Assembly (NCBI RefSeq): GCF_024198215.1
Contig: NZ_JAKCFA010000029.1
Span: 62,001 to 126,000 of the forward strand
DNA: 64,000 nt
Origin: Myxococcus qinghaiensis
GTDB lineage: Bacteria; Myxococcota; Myxococcia; Myxococcales; Myxococcaceae
Direction of reading: 5' to 3'
The translations under genes and the position numbers were made by a program. The stretch's first letter is position 1. Every line of letters starts with the position of its first letter. The notes beneath the pieces were generated by a model, which saw only the letters and a list, made by a program, of their open reading frames with translations, was not told the DNA's origin and did not search any database. This document shows, piece after piece, positions 40,714 to 49,700 of the stretch.

Positions 40714-41643
40714 GTGCTCGACAGCGTCACCATCGACCAGCTCCGGACGCTCCGCGCGGTGGCCGAAGAAGGCAGCTTCTCCGCGGCGGCCCGGCGCCTG
40801 GGCCAGGGACAACCCGCCGTCAGTCAGGCCATGCAGCGCCTGGAGAAGCAGCTCGGCCTGCGCCTCTTCGACCGCAGCAGCCGCGTCCCCCGCCTGACGA
40901 TGAAGGGCGAGGCCGTGGTCGCCGCCGCGCAGCGACTGCATGACGACCTCGCGACGTTCCAGACCGTCGTCGGCCGCCTCAAGAGCGGCGAGGAGACCAA
41001 GCTCGCGCTCGTCGTCGACGCCATGTTCCCCACGGCCGCGCTGCTGTCCTTCGTGAAGGAGCTGGCACAGGCGCACCCGGAGGTGGAGCTGACGCTGGAG
41101 GTGGAGCTGCTCGCGGCCGTGACGGAGCGCCTGCGCGAGCGCAAGGCCACGCTCGCCATCGCCGGCGCGGACCTGGACCTCACCGGCCTGGAGCAGCGTC
41201 CCATCGCGCTCCTGCGCATGCTCCCCGTCGCCGCGCCGTCACACCCTCTCGCGAAGGTGAAGGGCGTCATCACCGACGAGCACCTCGCCACCACCACGCA
41301 GCTCGTCCTCAGCGAGCGGCTGCCCACCGGAAAGACGGGCACGGCGGACCGCGGCGTCTTCTCGGCGAAAAGCTGGCGCGTCGCGGACCTGATGACGAAA
41401 CATGCCCTCATCCTCGGTGGGCTCGGCTGGGGCCATGAGCCCGAGCACCTGGTGAGCGAGGACCTGGCGGCGGGGAGGCTGGTGCGCTTGCGGCTCGCGG
41501 CCTATGAGGGCGGGCCTCCACCCCAGCGTCCCCTCGCCCTGTTGCGCCGCAAGGGCACACCGCTGGGCCCGGTGGCGACGTGGGCCTCCAACCGGCTCAC
41601 CTCGCTCTGCCAGCTCGCGCTCGCGGACCATCACACGACGTGA
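40714..41643 (+). CDS. LysR family transcriptional regulator
   Basis: 309 residues starting at GTG 40714, with a LysR helix-turn-helix at once (IDQLRTLRAVAEEGSFSAAARRLGQGQPAVSQAMQRLE) and a standard effector domain. It precedes the pirin gene by 60 bases on the same strand. Such regulators often act on an adjacent gene, so pirin is the natural candidate target. The ribosome binding site is weak. Confidence 0.88.
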   Translation: MLDSVTIDQLRTLRAVAEEGSFSAAARRLGQGQPAVSQAMQRLEKQLGLRLFDRSSRVPRLTMKGEAVVAAAQRLHDDLATFQTVVGRLKSGEETKLALVVDAMFPTAALLSFVKELAQAHPEVELTLEVELLAAVTERLRERKATLAIAGADLDLTGLEQRPIALLRMLPVAAPSHPLAKVKGVITDEHLATTTQLVLSERLPTGKTGTADRGVFSAKSWRVADLMTKHALILGGLGWGHEPEHLVSEDLAAGRLVRLRLAAYEGGPPPQRPLALLRRKGTPLGPVATWASNRLTSLCQLALADHHTT

Positions 41644-41656
41644 TGATAAGCATCAT
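41643..41656. promoter_or_regulatory. Small dyad ATGAT-AAGC-ATCAT before the pirin gene
   Basis: Perfect five-base arms around a four-base centre, overlapping the LysR stop codon and 47 bases before the pirin start. Candidate site for the LysR protein or a mini-hairpin. Confidence 0.3.
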
Positions 41657-41703
41657 GCGCGGGAGCGATTTACACACCCGCCCTGGCCCTTACGTTCTGA
41701 GTC

Positions 41704-42645
41704 ATGAGCACCACGACCCAGACACTGACTCCCCCCACCGTTCCCCACGCGACTCCCCGTGCGCGGACGCTCGAGAGCGTCCACGGCGGCGGGCCCTTCC
41801 ACTGGGTCGGTGACGGCTTCCGCGTCAAGACGCTCGTCCCCAGCGGGGGCCTGCCTCAGGAGCGCGTCAGCCCCTTCCTGCTGCTGGACCACCATCCGCC
41901 GCATCACTACCCGCCCCTCGCGAAGGGTCAGCGGGGCGTCGGCTGGCATCCGCATCGCGGCTTTGAAACCGTCACGCTCGCGTTCGAAGGCAACGTCGCG
42001 CATCGCGACAACGCGGGCCACGCGGGCGTCATCGGCCCGGGCGACGTGCAATGGATGACGGCGGCGTCCGGCATCCTCCACGAGGAGTACCATGAGCATG
42101 CCTTCTCCCGACGCGGTGGCGTCTTCGAGATGCTTCAAATCTGGGTGAACCTGCCCCGCGCCCACAAGAAGGCCGCCCCGGGCTACCAGCCCATCACCGC
42201 GGCCCAGATTCCCACCGTCCCCGTCGAGGGCGGCTCGGTGCGAGTCATCGCGGGCAGCTTCAACGACACCCAGGGGCCCGCGCGGACCTTCACGCCCATC
42301 TCCCTGCTGGACGTGCGGCTGCGCGCGGGGACGGACCTCCGAGTCCCCCTGCCGAAGCACCACAACGCCATCGTCCTCATCGCCTCCGGCCGCGTGTCGT
42401 CCGGTGGTGAGACGGCCACCGAGGGGGAGCTCGCCCTCTTCGCCAACGACGGCGAGTTCCTGTCCCTGCGTGCCGAAGCGGACACGCACTTCATCATCCT
42501 CGCGGGTGAGCCCCTCCGCGAGCCCATCTTCCACATGGGCCCGTTCGTCATGAACAGCCAGCGCGAAGTGTTCCAGGCCATCCACGACTTCGAGTCCGGC
42601 GGCTTCGGCGAAATCCCCGAGGACGCCCCCGTCGCGTCCCCGTGA
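41704..42645 (+). CDS. Pirin family protein
   Basis: 313 residues, a bicupin. The N-terminal cupin has the metal-site HPHRGFETVT near 80 and a later DVQWMTAASGILHEE with His and Glu, the full pirin motif set. The C-terminal cupin starts near residue 175. Pirins are iron proteins; bacterial forms can oxidise quercetin or modulate metabolic enzymes. Cytoplasmic. Follows a LysR gene and precedes a convergent LysR gene. Confidence 0.93.
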   Translation: MSTTTQTLTPPTVPHATPRARTLESVHGGGPFHWVGDGFRVKTLVPSGGLPQERVSPFLLLDHHPPHHYPPLAKGQRGVGWHPHRGFETVTLAFEGNVAHRDNAGHAGVIGPGDVQWMTAASGILHEEYHEHAFSRRGGVFEMLQIWVNLPRAHKKAAPGYQPITAAQIPTVPVEGGSVRVIAGSFNDTQGPARTFTPISLLDVRLRAGTDLRVPLPKHHNAIVLIASGRVSSGGETATEGELALFANDGEFLSLRAEADTHFIILAGEPLREPIFHMGPFVMNSQREVFQAIHDFESGGFGEIPEDAPVASP

Positions 42646-42698
42646 CGAGGTGAGAAGAAAGCGCGCTGACGCCCCTGGACCCCCGAGTCCAGCGGGTG

Positions 42699-43688
42699 TC
42701 AGCGGCTCCGCGCTCGGCGCGAGGGTCCCGACGATGGGGCCTTCGCGCGCGGCTCCGCTCGAGTCGGCGGCAGGTCCTTCAGCACGTCGAGCAGCAGCTG
42801 CCGGAAGCAGCGCGAGCCGGGGTCCGCGTCCGTGCGGGTGTGCCACATGAGCGACATCGTCATGGGCGGAGGCACGGGCATGAACTGCAGGCGCTTCAAG
42901 GGCAGCATGGCGCACAGGACTTCCGCGGTGCGTCCCGGCATGCCCGCGATGTAGTCCGTGCGGGTCGCGGCCATGCCCGCGGCGATGAAGTGGGAGACGG
43001 CGAGCGCCGAGCTGTACTCCAGGCCGTTCTCCTTGCGGAACCGCTCGAACATGGAGCGCCCCACGCCTGGACGGCCCTGGGTGATGACGATGTCGATGTG
43101 CTTGCAGGCGTTGAACGCCTCCCGCGTCAGCACCGTCCCGGGGATGAGCGGGTGGTCCTTTCGGACGACGAAGGCCACCTCTTCCAGGTAGAGGTCCTCC
43201 GCGCAGAAGCCCTCCCGCGTGGCCACCAGCCGAGGCCCCAGCGCGACGTCCACCTCGCCCGTCGCCAGGCCATCCGATGCGACGAGGAAGTCGATGCTCA
43301 CCACGCGCAGCTGCGCCAGCGGCATGCGGCGCGCGAAGGCCTCCACGACCCGGGGCACGTCGCAGACGTCCTGGTTGTCACCGCAGGCCAGCGTGAAGCG
43401 GCGCGTGCTCTCCTCCGGCAGGAAGCGCTGGCCATCCACGGCCACCTGGAGCTGCGCCACCGCGTTGACGAGCAGCGGCCTCAGCTCCTCGCAGCGAGGC
43501 GTGGGCACCAGCCCCTTGCCCTGCCGCACCAGCAGCGGGTCTCCCAACAGCTCCCGCAGCCGCGCCAGCGCGTTGCTCACCGCCGACTGCGTGACGTGGA
43601 GCTGCCGCGCCGCGCCCGTGGCGCTCCCCGTCTCCAGCACCGCGTGCAGCACGAGGAACAGGTTGAGGTCGATGGCCGAGAGATTCAT
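42699..43688 (-). CDS. LysR family regulator, NodD-like branch
   Basis: 329 residues from ATG 43688. MNLSAIDLNLFLVLHAVLETGSATGAARQLHVTQSAVSNALARLR is the NodD/LinR-type opening; DPLLVRQGKGLVPT follows and the effector domain is complete. The tail is Arg/Pro/Ser-rich. No obvious target gene besides pirin (convergent) or the lipoprotein upstream. Confidence 0.89.
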   Translation of the reverse strand: MNLSAIDLNLFLVLHAVLETGSATGAARQLHVTQSAVSNALARLRELLGDPLLVRQGKGLVPTPRCEELRPLLVNAVAQLQVAVDGQRFLPEESTRRFTLACGDNQDVCDVPRVVEAFARRMPLAQLRVVSIDFLVASDGLATGEVDVALGPRLVATREGFCAEDLYLEEVAFVVRKDHPLIPGTVLTREAFNACKHIDIVITQGRPGVGRSMFERFRKENGLEYSSALAVSHFIAAGMAATRTDYIAGMPGRTAEVLCAMLPLKRLQFMPVPPPMTMSLMWHTRTDADPGSRCFRQLLLDVLKDLPPTRAEPRAKAPSSGPSRRARSR

Positions 43689-43744
43689 GGCGGGGCTGGC
43701 ATACCGCACCCGCCCTCACCGGGACACCTGGGGCCCACCCGCGC

Positions 43745-44350
43745 TCAGGAGCGCTGCGCGCCCGAGAGCATGGCCGCCACCTGTGGGTCCAGGCGGAACG
43801 ACTCGAAGAAGCCCTCCGCGTCCTGGGGCGGCTTGCCCTCCGGGTGCAGGAGGAGCTGCTGATAGAGCCGGGGGCCCACCAGGTAGAAGCGGCCTCGCAG
43901 CCGGCGCGGCCCGGAGACACCCTCCACCTCCCAGCCCGGGAAGCCCTCCAGCGTCAGCGGCTTCGAGGAGACGCCCGTGGCGCCCAGGGCCTCCAGCGCG
44001 CCCAGGCTGGCGCGGGACACCACGTCACTCGGCTTCGCCTGCGACACCGCCGCCGCGGGGAAGTCCGTGTACGAGACGTAGTACGCCGTGTCCGACTCCG
44101 GACGGACGGCGATGAACGTGTGGAGTGTCACCTCGCCCACATCCGTCAGCTGGGAGCGGCGCTCCTCGCTCACCGGCCCCGGCAGCGCGACGGAGAAGCC
44201 GCCCTCCGTGGACTGGACGACAGAGGCGGGCTTGGCGGAGGCAGGCTTCGCGGCCTGGGCCTCGGGCGCCGGCTGGCGGGAGGCACACGCCCCCAGTCCC
44301 CCCACGGACAGCAGGATGGCGAGTGGCGCGACTCGGCGCGAAATCTTCAT
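43745..44350 (-). CDS. Lipoprotein, unknown function
   Basis: 201 residues. A lipoprotein signal (LSVGGLGAC) is followed by an Ala/Lys/Pro linker and a single domain: GGFSVALPGPVSEERRSQL, YYVSYTDFPAAAV, and EVEGVSGPRRLRGRFYLVGPRLYQQL. The pattern resembles small domains that read as ligand-binding folds in many exported myxobacterial proteins; no named family is claimed. AGGAG occurs upstream of ATG 44350, about 12 bases away. The sensor kinase gene lies about 100 bases upstream on the same strand. Confidence 0.7.
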   Translation of the reverse strand: MKISRRVAPLAILLSVGGLGACASRQPAPEAQAAKPASAKPASVVQSTEGGFSVALPGPVSEERRSQLTDVGEVTLHTFIAVRPESDTAYYVSYTDFPAAAVSQAKPSDVVSRASLGALEALGATGVSSKPLTLEGFPGWEVEGVSGPRRLRGRFYLVGPRLYQQLLLHPEGKPPQDAEGFFESFRLDPQVAAMLSGAQRS

Positions 44351-44450
44351 GTTCCAGGCGACTCCTGTCATGGAGCCCGGAAGGTACGTCCGACGCCTCC
44401 CTGGCGCACCCAGAGACTCCGACGGAAGCACGGGACGCAACGCTTTGCGT

Positions 44451-45941
44451 CTAGTGCAGGGCGTCCGGAGGCACCACGCCCCCCTCTTCCCGAGGCTCCA
44501 CGGCGCCCCCCGCCTCCGAAGAGGCGAGGGCCAGCCGGACACAGAACAGGGAGCCGGCGCCGGGCGTGCTCTCCACCTCGATGTGCCCGCCATGGGCCTC
44601 GACGATGCGCCGCGCGACGGACAGCCCCAGCCCCACGCCCGGCGCGCGCTTGCTCCGGGCATCCCCCAGTCGCTGGAAGGGGGCGAACAGCATGCTCTTC
44701 TCGTCCTCGGTGATGCCGATGCCCTGGTCCTTCACGAACAGGAGCACGTCGTCCGCCTCGCGGCGCACCCCCACCTCCACGCGGCTGCCGGCCGGCGAGT
44801 ACTTCAGCGCGTTGCTGACCAGGTTGGCCATCACCTGCTCCAGCCGGTCCGGGTCCCCGCGCACCAGCAGGGGCGCCTCCGGCACGTCGAGCTGCAACAC
44901 GTGTCCACTGTCGCTGGAGCGGTACAGCTCCACCACGTTCCGCGCCAGCTCGCGCGAGTCGCGCACCTCCGGCCGCAGCTCCAGCTTGCCCGCCTCAATC
45001 CGGGTGGAGTCGAGCAAATCACCCACCATCCGGTCCAACCGCTCCACCTGCCGTCCCACCAGCGCCAGCGTGCGCTGCATGCGCTCCGGCGTGAGCTGCG
45101 CGCGGCTGCGCTCGGTGAGGGCGGTGGACAGCTTCAGCGCGGACAGCGGATTGCGCAGCTCATGGGCCACGCCGGCGAGGAAGGCGAGCTGCTGCTCCTG
45201 CTGGTGCGTGAGGCTGTTGGCCATCTCGTTGAAGGTGCGCGCCATGTCGCGCAGCTCCGTGGGCCCCGCCACCGGCGCGCGGGTGCGCTTGCGGCCCGCG
45301 CCGAAGCGGCGCATGGCCTGGCTGATGTCGCGCAGGGGCTGCCAGGCGATACGGCGCAAGAGGAAGGTGCCCGTCACCAGGCTCACCAGCAGCAGGCCGC
45401 ACAGCACCAGCCCCACGGCGTTGCCCATCCGGTTGAGGTCCGCCGAGGACTCCCGTGCCGACCGGGCCTCCTCCACGTTGAGCTGGACCAGGCGCTCCAG
45501 CGAGTCCAGCGCGGCGTCCAGCGCGGGGATGGCCCGCTGCGCGCGCTGACGCTGGGGCAGCTCGGCGGCCTCGCGCTGGGCGGCGAGGTACGCTTCGAAA
45601 TGCTGGTCCACCTCCCGGATGAGCCCCTGCTCGGCGGTGCTGGAGGCCGTGCTGTTGAGGCCGTCCAGCAGGCGAGGGAACGAGGCCTCGATGCTCTCGA
45701 GTGTCCGTCCCCGGATGAGCGTCGACGTCGCCTCCACGGGGGCCGCCACGCCGCTGAGCCGGAAGTGGATGAGCAGGTCGATTTCCAGCTCCTCCGCCAG
45801 GTGGAGCCCCTCCACGGAGTTGCCGAGCGTGTTCGCCGAGTGGTTCTGCGCGTTCGTCAGGACGATGAGCGCGGTGGCGGCCACGAGCGTCAGCAGGGCG
45901 AGGCCACCCATGATGGCGGCAAGCCAGGCGCGCAGACTCAT
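44451..45941 (-). CDS. Membrane sensor histidine kinase (HAMP, HisKA, HATPase)
   Basis: 496 residues. Transmembrane helix 1 (about 8-28), a helical periplasmic sensor of about 160 residues, helix 2 (about 192-212), HAMP, then HisKA with H-box GVAHELRNPLSALKLS (phospho-acceptor His near residue 278) and HATPase with NALKYSP, GIGITEDE and GVGLGLSVARRIVEAHGG. No receiver domain and no adjacent regulator, so an orphan kinase. GGAGG before ATG 45941. Confidence 0.92.
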   Translation of the reverse strand: MSLRAWLAAIMGGLALLTLVAATALIVLTNAQNHSANTLGNSVEGLHLAEELEIDLLIHFRLSGVAAPVEATSTLIRGRTLESIEASFPRLLDGLNSTASSTAEQGLIREVDQHFEAYLAAQREAAELPQRQRAQRAIPALDAALDSLERLVQLNVEEARSARESSADLNRMGNAVGLVLCGLLLVSLVTGTFLLRRIAWQPLRDISQAMRRFGAGRKRTRAPVAGPTELRDMARTFNEMANSLTHQQEQQLAFLAGVAHELRNPLSALKLSTALTERSRAQLTPERMQRTLALVGRQVERLDRMVGDLLDSTRIEAGKLELRPEVRDSRELARNVVELYRSSDSGHVLQLDVPEAPLLVRGDPDRLEQVMANLVSNALKYSPAGSRVEVGVRREADDVLLFVKDQGIGITEDEKSMLFAPFQRLGDARSKRAPGVGLGLSVARRIVEAHGGHIEVESTPGAGSLFCVRLALASSEAGGAVEPREEGGVVPPDALH

Positions 45942-46223
45942 GTCGCCTCCGGGTGCGTCGGACGGACGCCGCGAAGGACCTGGCTCTGGGCGGGGAAGCT
46001 CACGGTTGGGACCTCGCTGAAGCCGGGGGCGGTGTGGATGGAACGCCCCCTTCATGACTGGAGGAACAAGGACAGGACGATGGGGATTCACCGGGTGGAC
46101 AGCAACCGGGCGTGGTGGGGGGGGTTCCCCGCACGGCATCAGCGCCGGGAGAGGGCAATCGTGCTAGGGAAGGTCGGACGTGGCGGGCGAGCGTGAGCTC
46201 CCCTGGCCGCGTGCGAGGCCACC

Positions 46224-46607
46224 ATGGACATGCTCCCCCAGCCGGTACGTACCCTGAAGTTCGATGGTTTCTGGCGCTGGCTCCAGGAACACACCCAATG
46301 CATCCTCCGGTGCGGCTCCGTCGACGCGATGCTGTATGACCACGACGACTTCCACTGGCTGCTCCTGGAAGAGGACCGCCAGCACATCATCCAGGTCCTC
46401 AAGGGCAAGGTGCTCGTGGGCGAGCTGGTGATAGCGGGCCGCGAAGTCACCGAGGTGAACGTGGCGCCGGACCCGGACTCGGGCACGCAGGGCCACTTCC
46501 TGGTGGAGCTGATGAGCGGGCCGAAGGAGGACCCGCAGGTCGTCTACCACTTCATCATGGCGCACGGCATCGACCCGGCGCCGGGCCACAAGGACCTCAA
46601 GCACTGA
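46224..46607 (+). CDS. Conserved hypothetical protein
   Basis: 127 residues, soluble, no signal. It opens MDMLPQPVRTLKFDGFWRWLQEH and has a compact alpha/beta pattern with HDDFHWLLLEEDRQHIIQVL and VVYHFIMAHGIDP near the end. It is rich in His, Asp and Glu but shows no clear metal-site spacing. Convergent with the glycosyltransferase gene; the last 11 bases overlap. Not recognised. Confidence 0.6.
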   Translation: MDMLPQPVRTLKFDGFWRWLQEHTQCILRCGSVDAMLYDHDDFHWLLLEEDRQHIIQVLKGKVLVGELVIAGREVTEVNVAPDPDSGTQGHFLVELMSGPKEDPQVVYHFIMAHGIDPAPGHKDLKH

Positions 46608-47634
46608 GCACGGTGCGCTCGATGAGCGCCACCGCGTCCCTGGCGCCCCCGGAGTACGTCTCCGGCGCGCGCGCGACGCGAGGGCCCACCAGCGCGACGA
46701 CTCGCTCCATCAGCTCCGCCTCGGTGCGGGCCAGCTCCTCCGGACGCAGCCGCACCGCCTGCCTGTCGTAGCGTCGGGCCCGCGCCAGGGCCACCAGCGG
46801 AGTGCCCGTCACGCGCGCCTCCTGCACGGTGTTGTACCCGCCGGCGCCCACCAGGATGTCCACCCCCGGCATCACCGCCAGCGCCGGCCACACGCGCACG
46901 GGCTGGAGCATGTTTCGCGCGGGCGCGCCGGACTTCGCGGGTCGCACGGGGAACCAGGGTCCGGGAGGCGCCAGCCACCGCACCGGCGCCGAAGCCCCGA
47001 GCCGCGCCTGGAGCCGCGTGGCGATGGCGCCCGCCTCCGCCACCTCCTCCGCGTTGCCGCTGCCCATCACCGCCACCAGCGGCCGGGCGTCCTCCGGGTC
47101 CACGCCGAGCTGCTGCCTCGCCTGCGCGCGGCCCAGCCACTCGTCACGCTCCAGCAGGAGCCAGGGCGCGGTGCGCACGGCGCGAGGGTGCTGGGAGAAG
47201 GGCGCGTCCTCGCCGGGGACGAGCAGCAGGTCGAAGTCCTCCACCGCCGCCGCGACGTTGAAGCGCTCCACGTACGTGGGGTTCAAGTCCCGGTGCACCA
47301 GCACCTTGCCCATGCGCAGCCCGGGCAACAGCGGCGCCAGCTCCCCCGCGAGTCCCCGAGGGAAGGTGTCCACCACGAGGACCTCGGGACGCACGCCGTC
47401 GAGCAGGCACTCCACCGCCTCGCGCACCGCGGCCTTGGCCAGGTCCGGGTTGAGCCGGTGCACATGGGCCCCCGCGCCCAGCACGTCCTCCAGCGGGACA
47501 GCCGGAGCGAACACGCTGTTCGTCACCACGGTGACGCGGTGTCCGCGTCGGGCCGCCACGCGCGCGAGTCCACAGGCGCGGGTGAAGTGACCCATGCCTC
47601 CGCCCAACGCGTAGATGAGCCAGCGCGTGCCCAT
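46597..47634 (-). CDS. MurG/GT28-like glycosyltransferase
   Basis: 345 residues. LIYALGGGMGHFTRACGLARV is the N-terminal glycine loop of GT-B enzymes of the MurG/UgtP type, and VGAGGYNTVQEARVTGTPLV matches the C-terminal donor-binding site (G-A-G-G-x-N-T). Donor and acceptor cannot be assigned. GGAAG precedes ATG 47634. Last gene of a four-gene operon in which stops and starts overlap (here TGATG). Confidence 0.83.
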   Translation of the reverse strand: MGTRWLIYALGGGMGHFTRACGLARVAARRGHRVTVVTNSVFAPAVPLEDVLGAGAHVHRLNPDLAKAAVREAVECLLDGVRPEVLVVDTFPRGLAGELAPLLPGLRMGKVLVHRDLNPTYVERFNVAAAVEDFDLLLVPGEDAPFSQHPRAVRTAPWLLLERDEWLGRAQARQQLGVDPEDARPLVAVMGSGNAEEVAEAGAIATRLQARLGASAPVRWLAPPGPWFPVRPAKSGAPARNMLQPVRVWPALAVMPGVDILVGAGGYNTVQEARVTGTPLVALARARRYDRQAVRLRPEELARTEAELMERVVALVGPRVARAPETYSGGARDAVALIERTVLSA

Positions 47635-48011
47635 CAGCTTCCGCCCAGGTCCTCCTCGAAGGAGGCATCTTGCTCGTGCCGCAGGCTCTCGCCGTCGGCC
47701 TCGGTGAAGTCGTGCGGGTCCTTCGAGGAGCCACGAGACCACGAGGAGCCCGAGCCGTAGTAGCCGTAGTCCTCGTAGTAGGAGCTCGGGTCCTCGGAGT
47801 CCTCGTTCGTCGAGTCGTCGCCCTCGGAGTCGTCGTCACCCGCGGCCGCGCAGCTCGTGCAGACGAGCGCACCCTCCTGGTTCGACGAGAGGTGCGCGTC
47901 ACAGACGCTCTTGCCGCAGCGCGGGCACAGCGCGCCGGCGGGCAGGCCGCACGGGTGGGAGAACAGGAAGCCCGTGCTCACCTCGCAGCCGTCGGTGGAG
48001 AAGGGACTCAT
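47634..48011 (-). CDS. Small zinc-ribbon protein with acidic, Tyr/Ser-rich tail
   Basis: 125 residues from ATG 48011. Residues about 14-55 have Cys/His pairs (CGLPAGALCPRCGKSVCDAH, then CTSC) suited to two zinc sites. The rest is a disordered acidic/Ser/Tyr stretch (DDDSEGDDSTNEDSEDPSS, then YYEDYGYYGSGSS). It overlaps both neighbours (ATGA and TGATG), so it is co-translated. Function unknown. Confidence 0.6.
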   Translation of the reverse strand: MSPFSTDGCEVSTGFLFSHPCGLPAGALCPRCGKSVCDAHLSSNQEGALVCTSCAAAGDDDSEGDDSTNEDSEDPSSYYEDYGYYGSGSSWSRGSSKDPHDFTEADGESLRHEQDASFEEDLGGS

Positions 48012-48661
48012 GGCGCGGACTCGGACGGCGGCGTCTGGAGTTGGTGGAGCAGCGCCACGCGGAAGGGCAGGTCCAGCTTCTCGAAGGCGAGGCATGCCGC
48101 CGCGTCCGCGCTCACCAGCGACTTGGTGGCGAGCAGCGTCTTGCCGCCGGGCTCGCGGAGGGACACCTTGCCCTCGCGCACCTTCACGCGAGCCACTTCG
48201 GTGCCGGAGGCATCTTCGATGCGCGCGCCCTCGTTGTCCGAGGACACGGTGTAGAGCAGCGCGCCCTTCGCGTCGGTGAGCCGCCAGCCGGAGCCCTGTC
48301 GCGCGAGGGTGTAGAGCACCTGCCGCTGCTCGCCGTCCCTCACGGTGAGCGCGCCGCCCGCGGAGCCGACGACGTAGCCCAGCGCCGTGTCATCCGGGCC
48401 GGACACCTTGAGGGCAGTGCCCTTCCACTTGAAGCGGGCCAGCTCGCGGTCCTCGCCGTCCACCAGCTTGGCGCCGTCGTCCTTGGGCTTGAGGGAGAAG
48501 CGCTCGCGGTCGTCGGCGTCCTTGAACTTGAGCTTGCCCGGAAGGGGGACCTCGTCGCCCGCGGTGGCGGACTGCGCCTGGGAGGACGGGGCCTCGGAGC
48601 CCGACGGACGCGAACAGGCCGTGACGAGGAGGAGGCTCAGCAGGAGCGCGCGGAACATCAT
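48008..48661 (-). CDS. Lipoprotein, unknown function
   Basis: 217 residues. Signal with LLLVTAC lipobox, then Ser/Gln linker and a series of short beta repeats (DGEDRELARFKWKGTALKV, EQRQVLYTLARQGSGWRLTD, GTEVARVKVREGKVSL) that resemble a repeated beta-sandwich or propeller strand set. Not recognised. Overlaps the next upstream gene by four bases. Confidence 0.62.
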   Translation of the reverse strand: MMFRALLLSLLLVTACSRPSGSEAPSSQAQSATAGDEVPLPGKLKFKDADDRERFSLKPKDDGAKLVDGEDRELARFKWKGTALKVSGPDDTALGYVVGSAGGALTVRDGEQRQVLYTLARQGSGWRLTDAKGALLYTVSSDNEGARIEDASGTEVARVKVREGKVSLREPGGKTLLATKSLVSADAAACLAFEKLDLPFRVALLHQLQTPPSESAP

Positions 48662-49587
48662 CGGGAGGCCCTCGCGGGGAGTTGCTTGCGCTGGGAGGTG
48701 GAGAAGTTGAGCACCTGGTAGAGGCTCAGCAGCATCATGAGACAGGTGCGCGTCGCATCCTGCCCGGGAGACTCGACGTCCGCATTCGCCTCCCAGTCGG
48801 AGTCCATCCGGGCGCGCAGGCCGAGCCGGTCGTCGGACACCTCCAGCCGGGTGAGCGCCACTGTGGGAGGGAGCTTCACCGCCTCGCGGGCCGCCTTCTC
48901 GAGCTGACCGAGCCCGGGGTGTCGCTCGGGCTTCACGCGAAGCTGGGCCTGGAGGTACGTGCCGCTCTTCTGCTTGTACTTCGTCTTGTACTTGCCTCGG
49001 CCATTGCTGCGGGTGCGAGAGCGCTTCTGGAGCCACTCGGTCATCGACAGGCGCAGGTGCGTGCCGTCGCGCAGGCGGGCCTGGAGCGACAGCCAGGGGT
49101 CCTCGAACTCATTCGTCGTCCACGTGCCCGCCATGCCCTTTCGCGTCCACTTGGCCTTGTGGTCGATGGGCTGGAAGTCCAGCTCCAGCGACACGGGCTC
49201 CTCGGGAGCGATGTCGCGGCCCAGCCGTCGCAGCAATGAGGAAGGCAGTTCGTAGCGGCGGTTCTCCAGGTCGCACCGGCCGAACCGGGAGGCCCTGACC
49301 AGGAAGACGACCATGACGACGAGCAGGCCGATGCTCGCGAGCAGCAAGCCGTCCGTCAATTTTGGGGTGAGTTCAGAGTCGAGGACGTTGTCGAGGAGTT
49401 TCGACAGGACGAACAGGCCCGCGCCCACGCCGCCCACGATGAAGGCCCGCCGCTGCCAGCGATGCTTGAAGACGTTCATCTCCGCGTCGAAGACCGTGAG
49501 GACACCCAGGTCTTCCATCAGCTCGGAGACGGGCGCGGTGTTGCGGTAGCGCTTCTCCACACGGAAGCGGTCGATGTCGAAGGTCAC
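48658..49587 (-). CDS. Membrane protein with two transmembrane helices, first gene of the operon
   Basis: 309 residues. The N-terminal cytoplasmic region is followed by two helices (AFIVGGVGAGLFVLS and GLLLASIGLLVVMVVFLV, residues about 48-97). A long basic soluble domain follows, with KRSRTRSNGRGKYKTKYKQK near 189-208. No known domain recognised. The operon runs leftward through lipoprotein, zinc-ribbon protein and glycosyltransferase with overlapping ends. Confidence 0.6.
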   Translation of the reverse strand: MTFDIDRFRVEKRYRNTAPVSELMEDLGVLTVFDAEMNVFKHRWQRRAFIVGGVGAGLFVLSKLLDNVLDSELTPKLTDGLLLASIGLLVVMVVFLVRASRFGRCDLENRRYELPSSLLRRLGRDIAPEEPVSLELDFQPIDHKAKWTRKGMAGTWTTNEFEDPWLSLQARLRDGTHLRLSMTEWLQKRSRTRSNGRGKYKTKYKQKSGTYLQAQLRVKPERHPGLGQLEKAAREAVKLPPTVALTRLEVSDDRLGLRARMDSDWEANADVESPGQDATRTCLMMLLSLYQVLNFSTSQRKQLPARASR

Positions 49588-49700
49588 GGCGGGAAGCTCC
49601 CCCTCGGAGCCACGGAACGAGCGCGGAGTGTATGGGTCGGCGAGGGGCGGGGCAAACCGTCCGGTTTGCCGAGCCGGGTGAGCCGCGATACCACGCGGGC

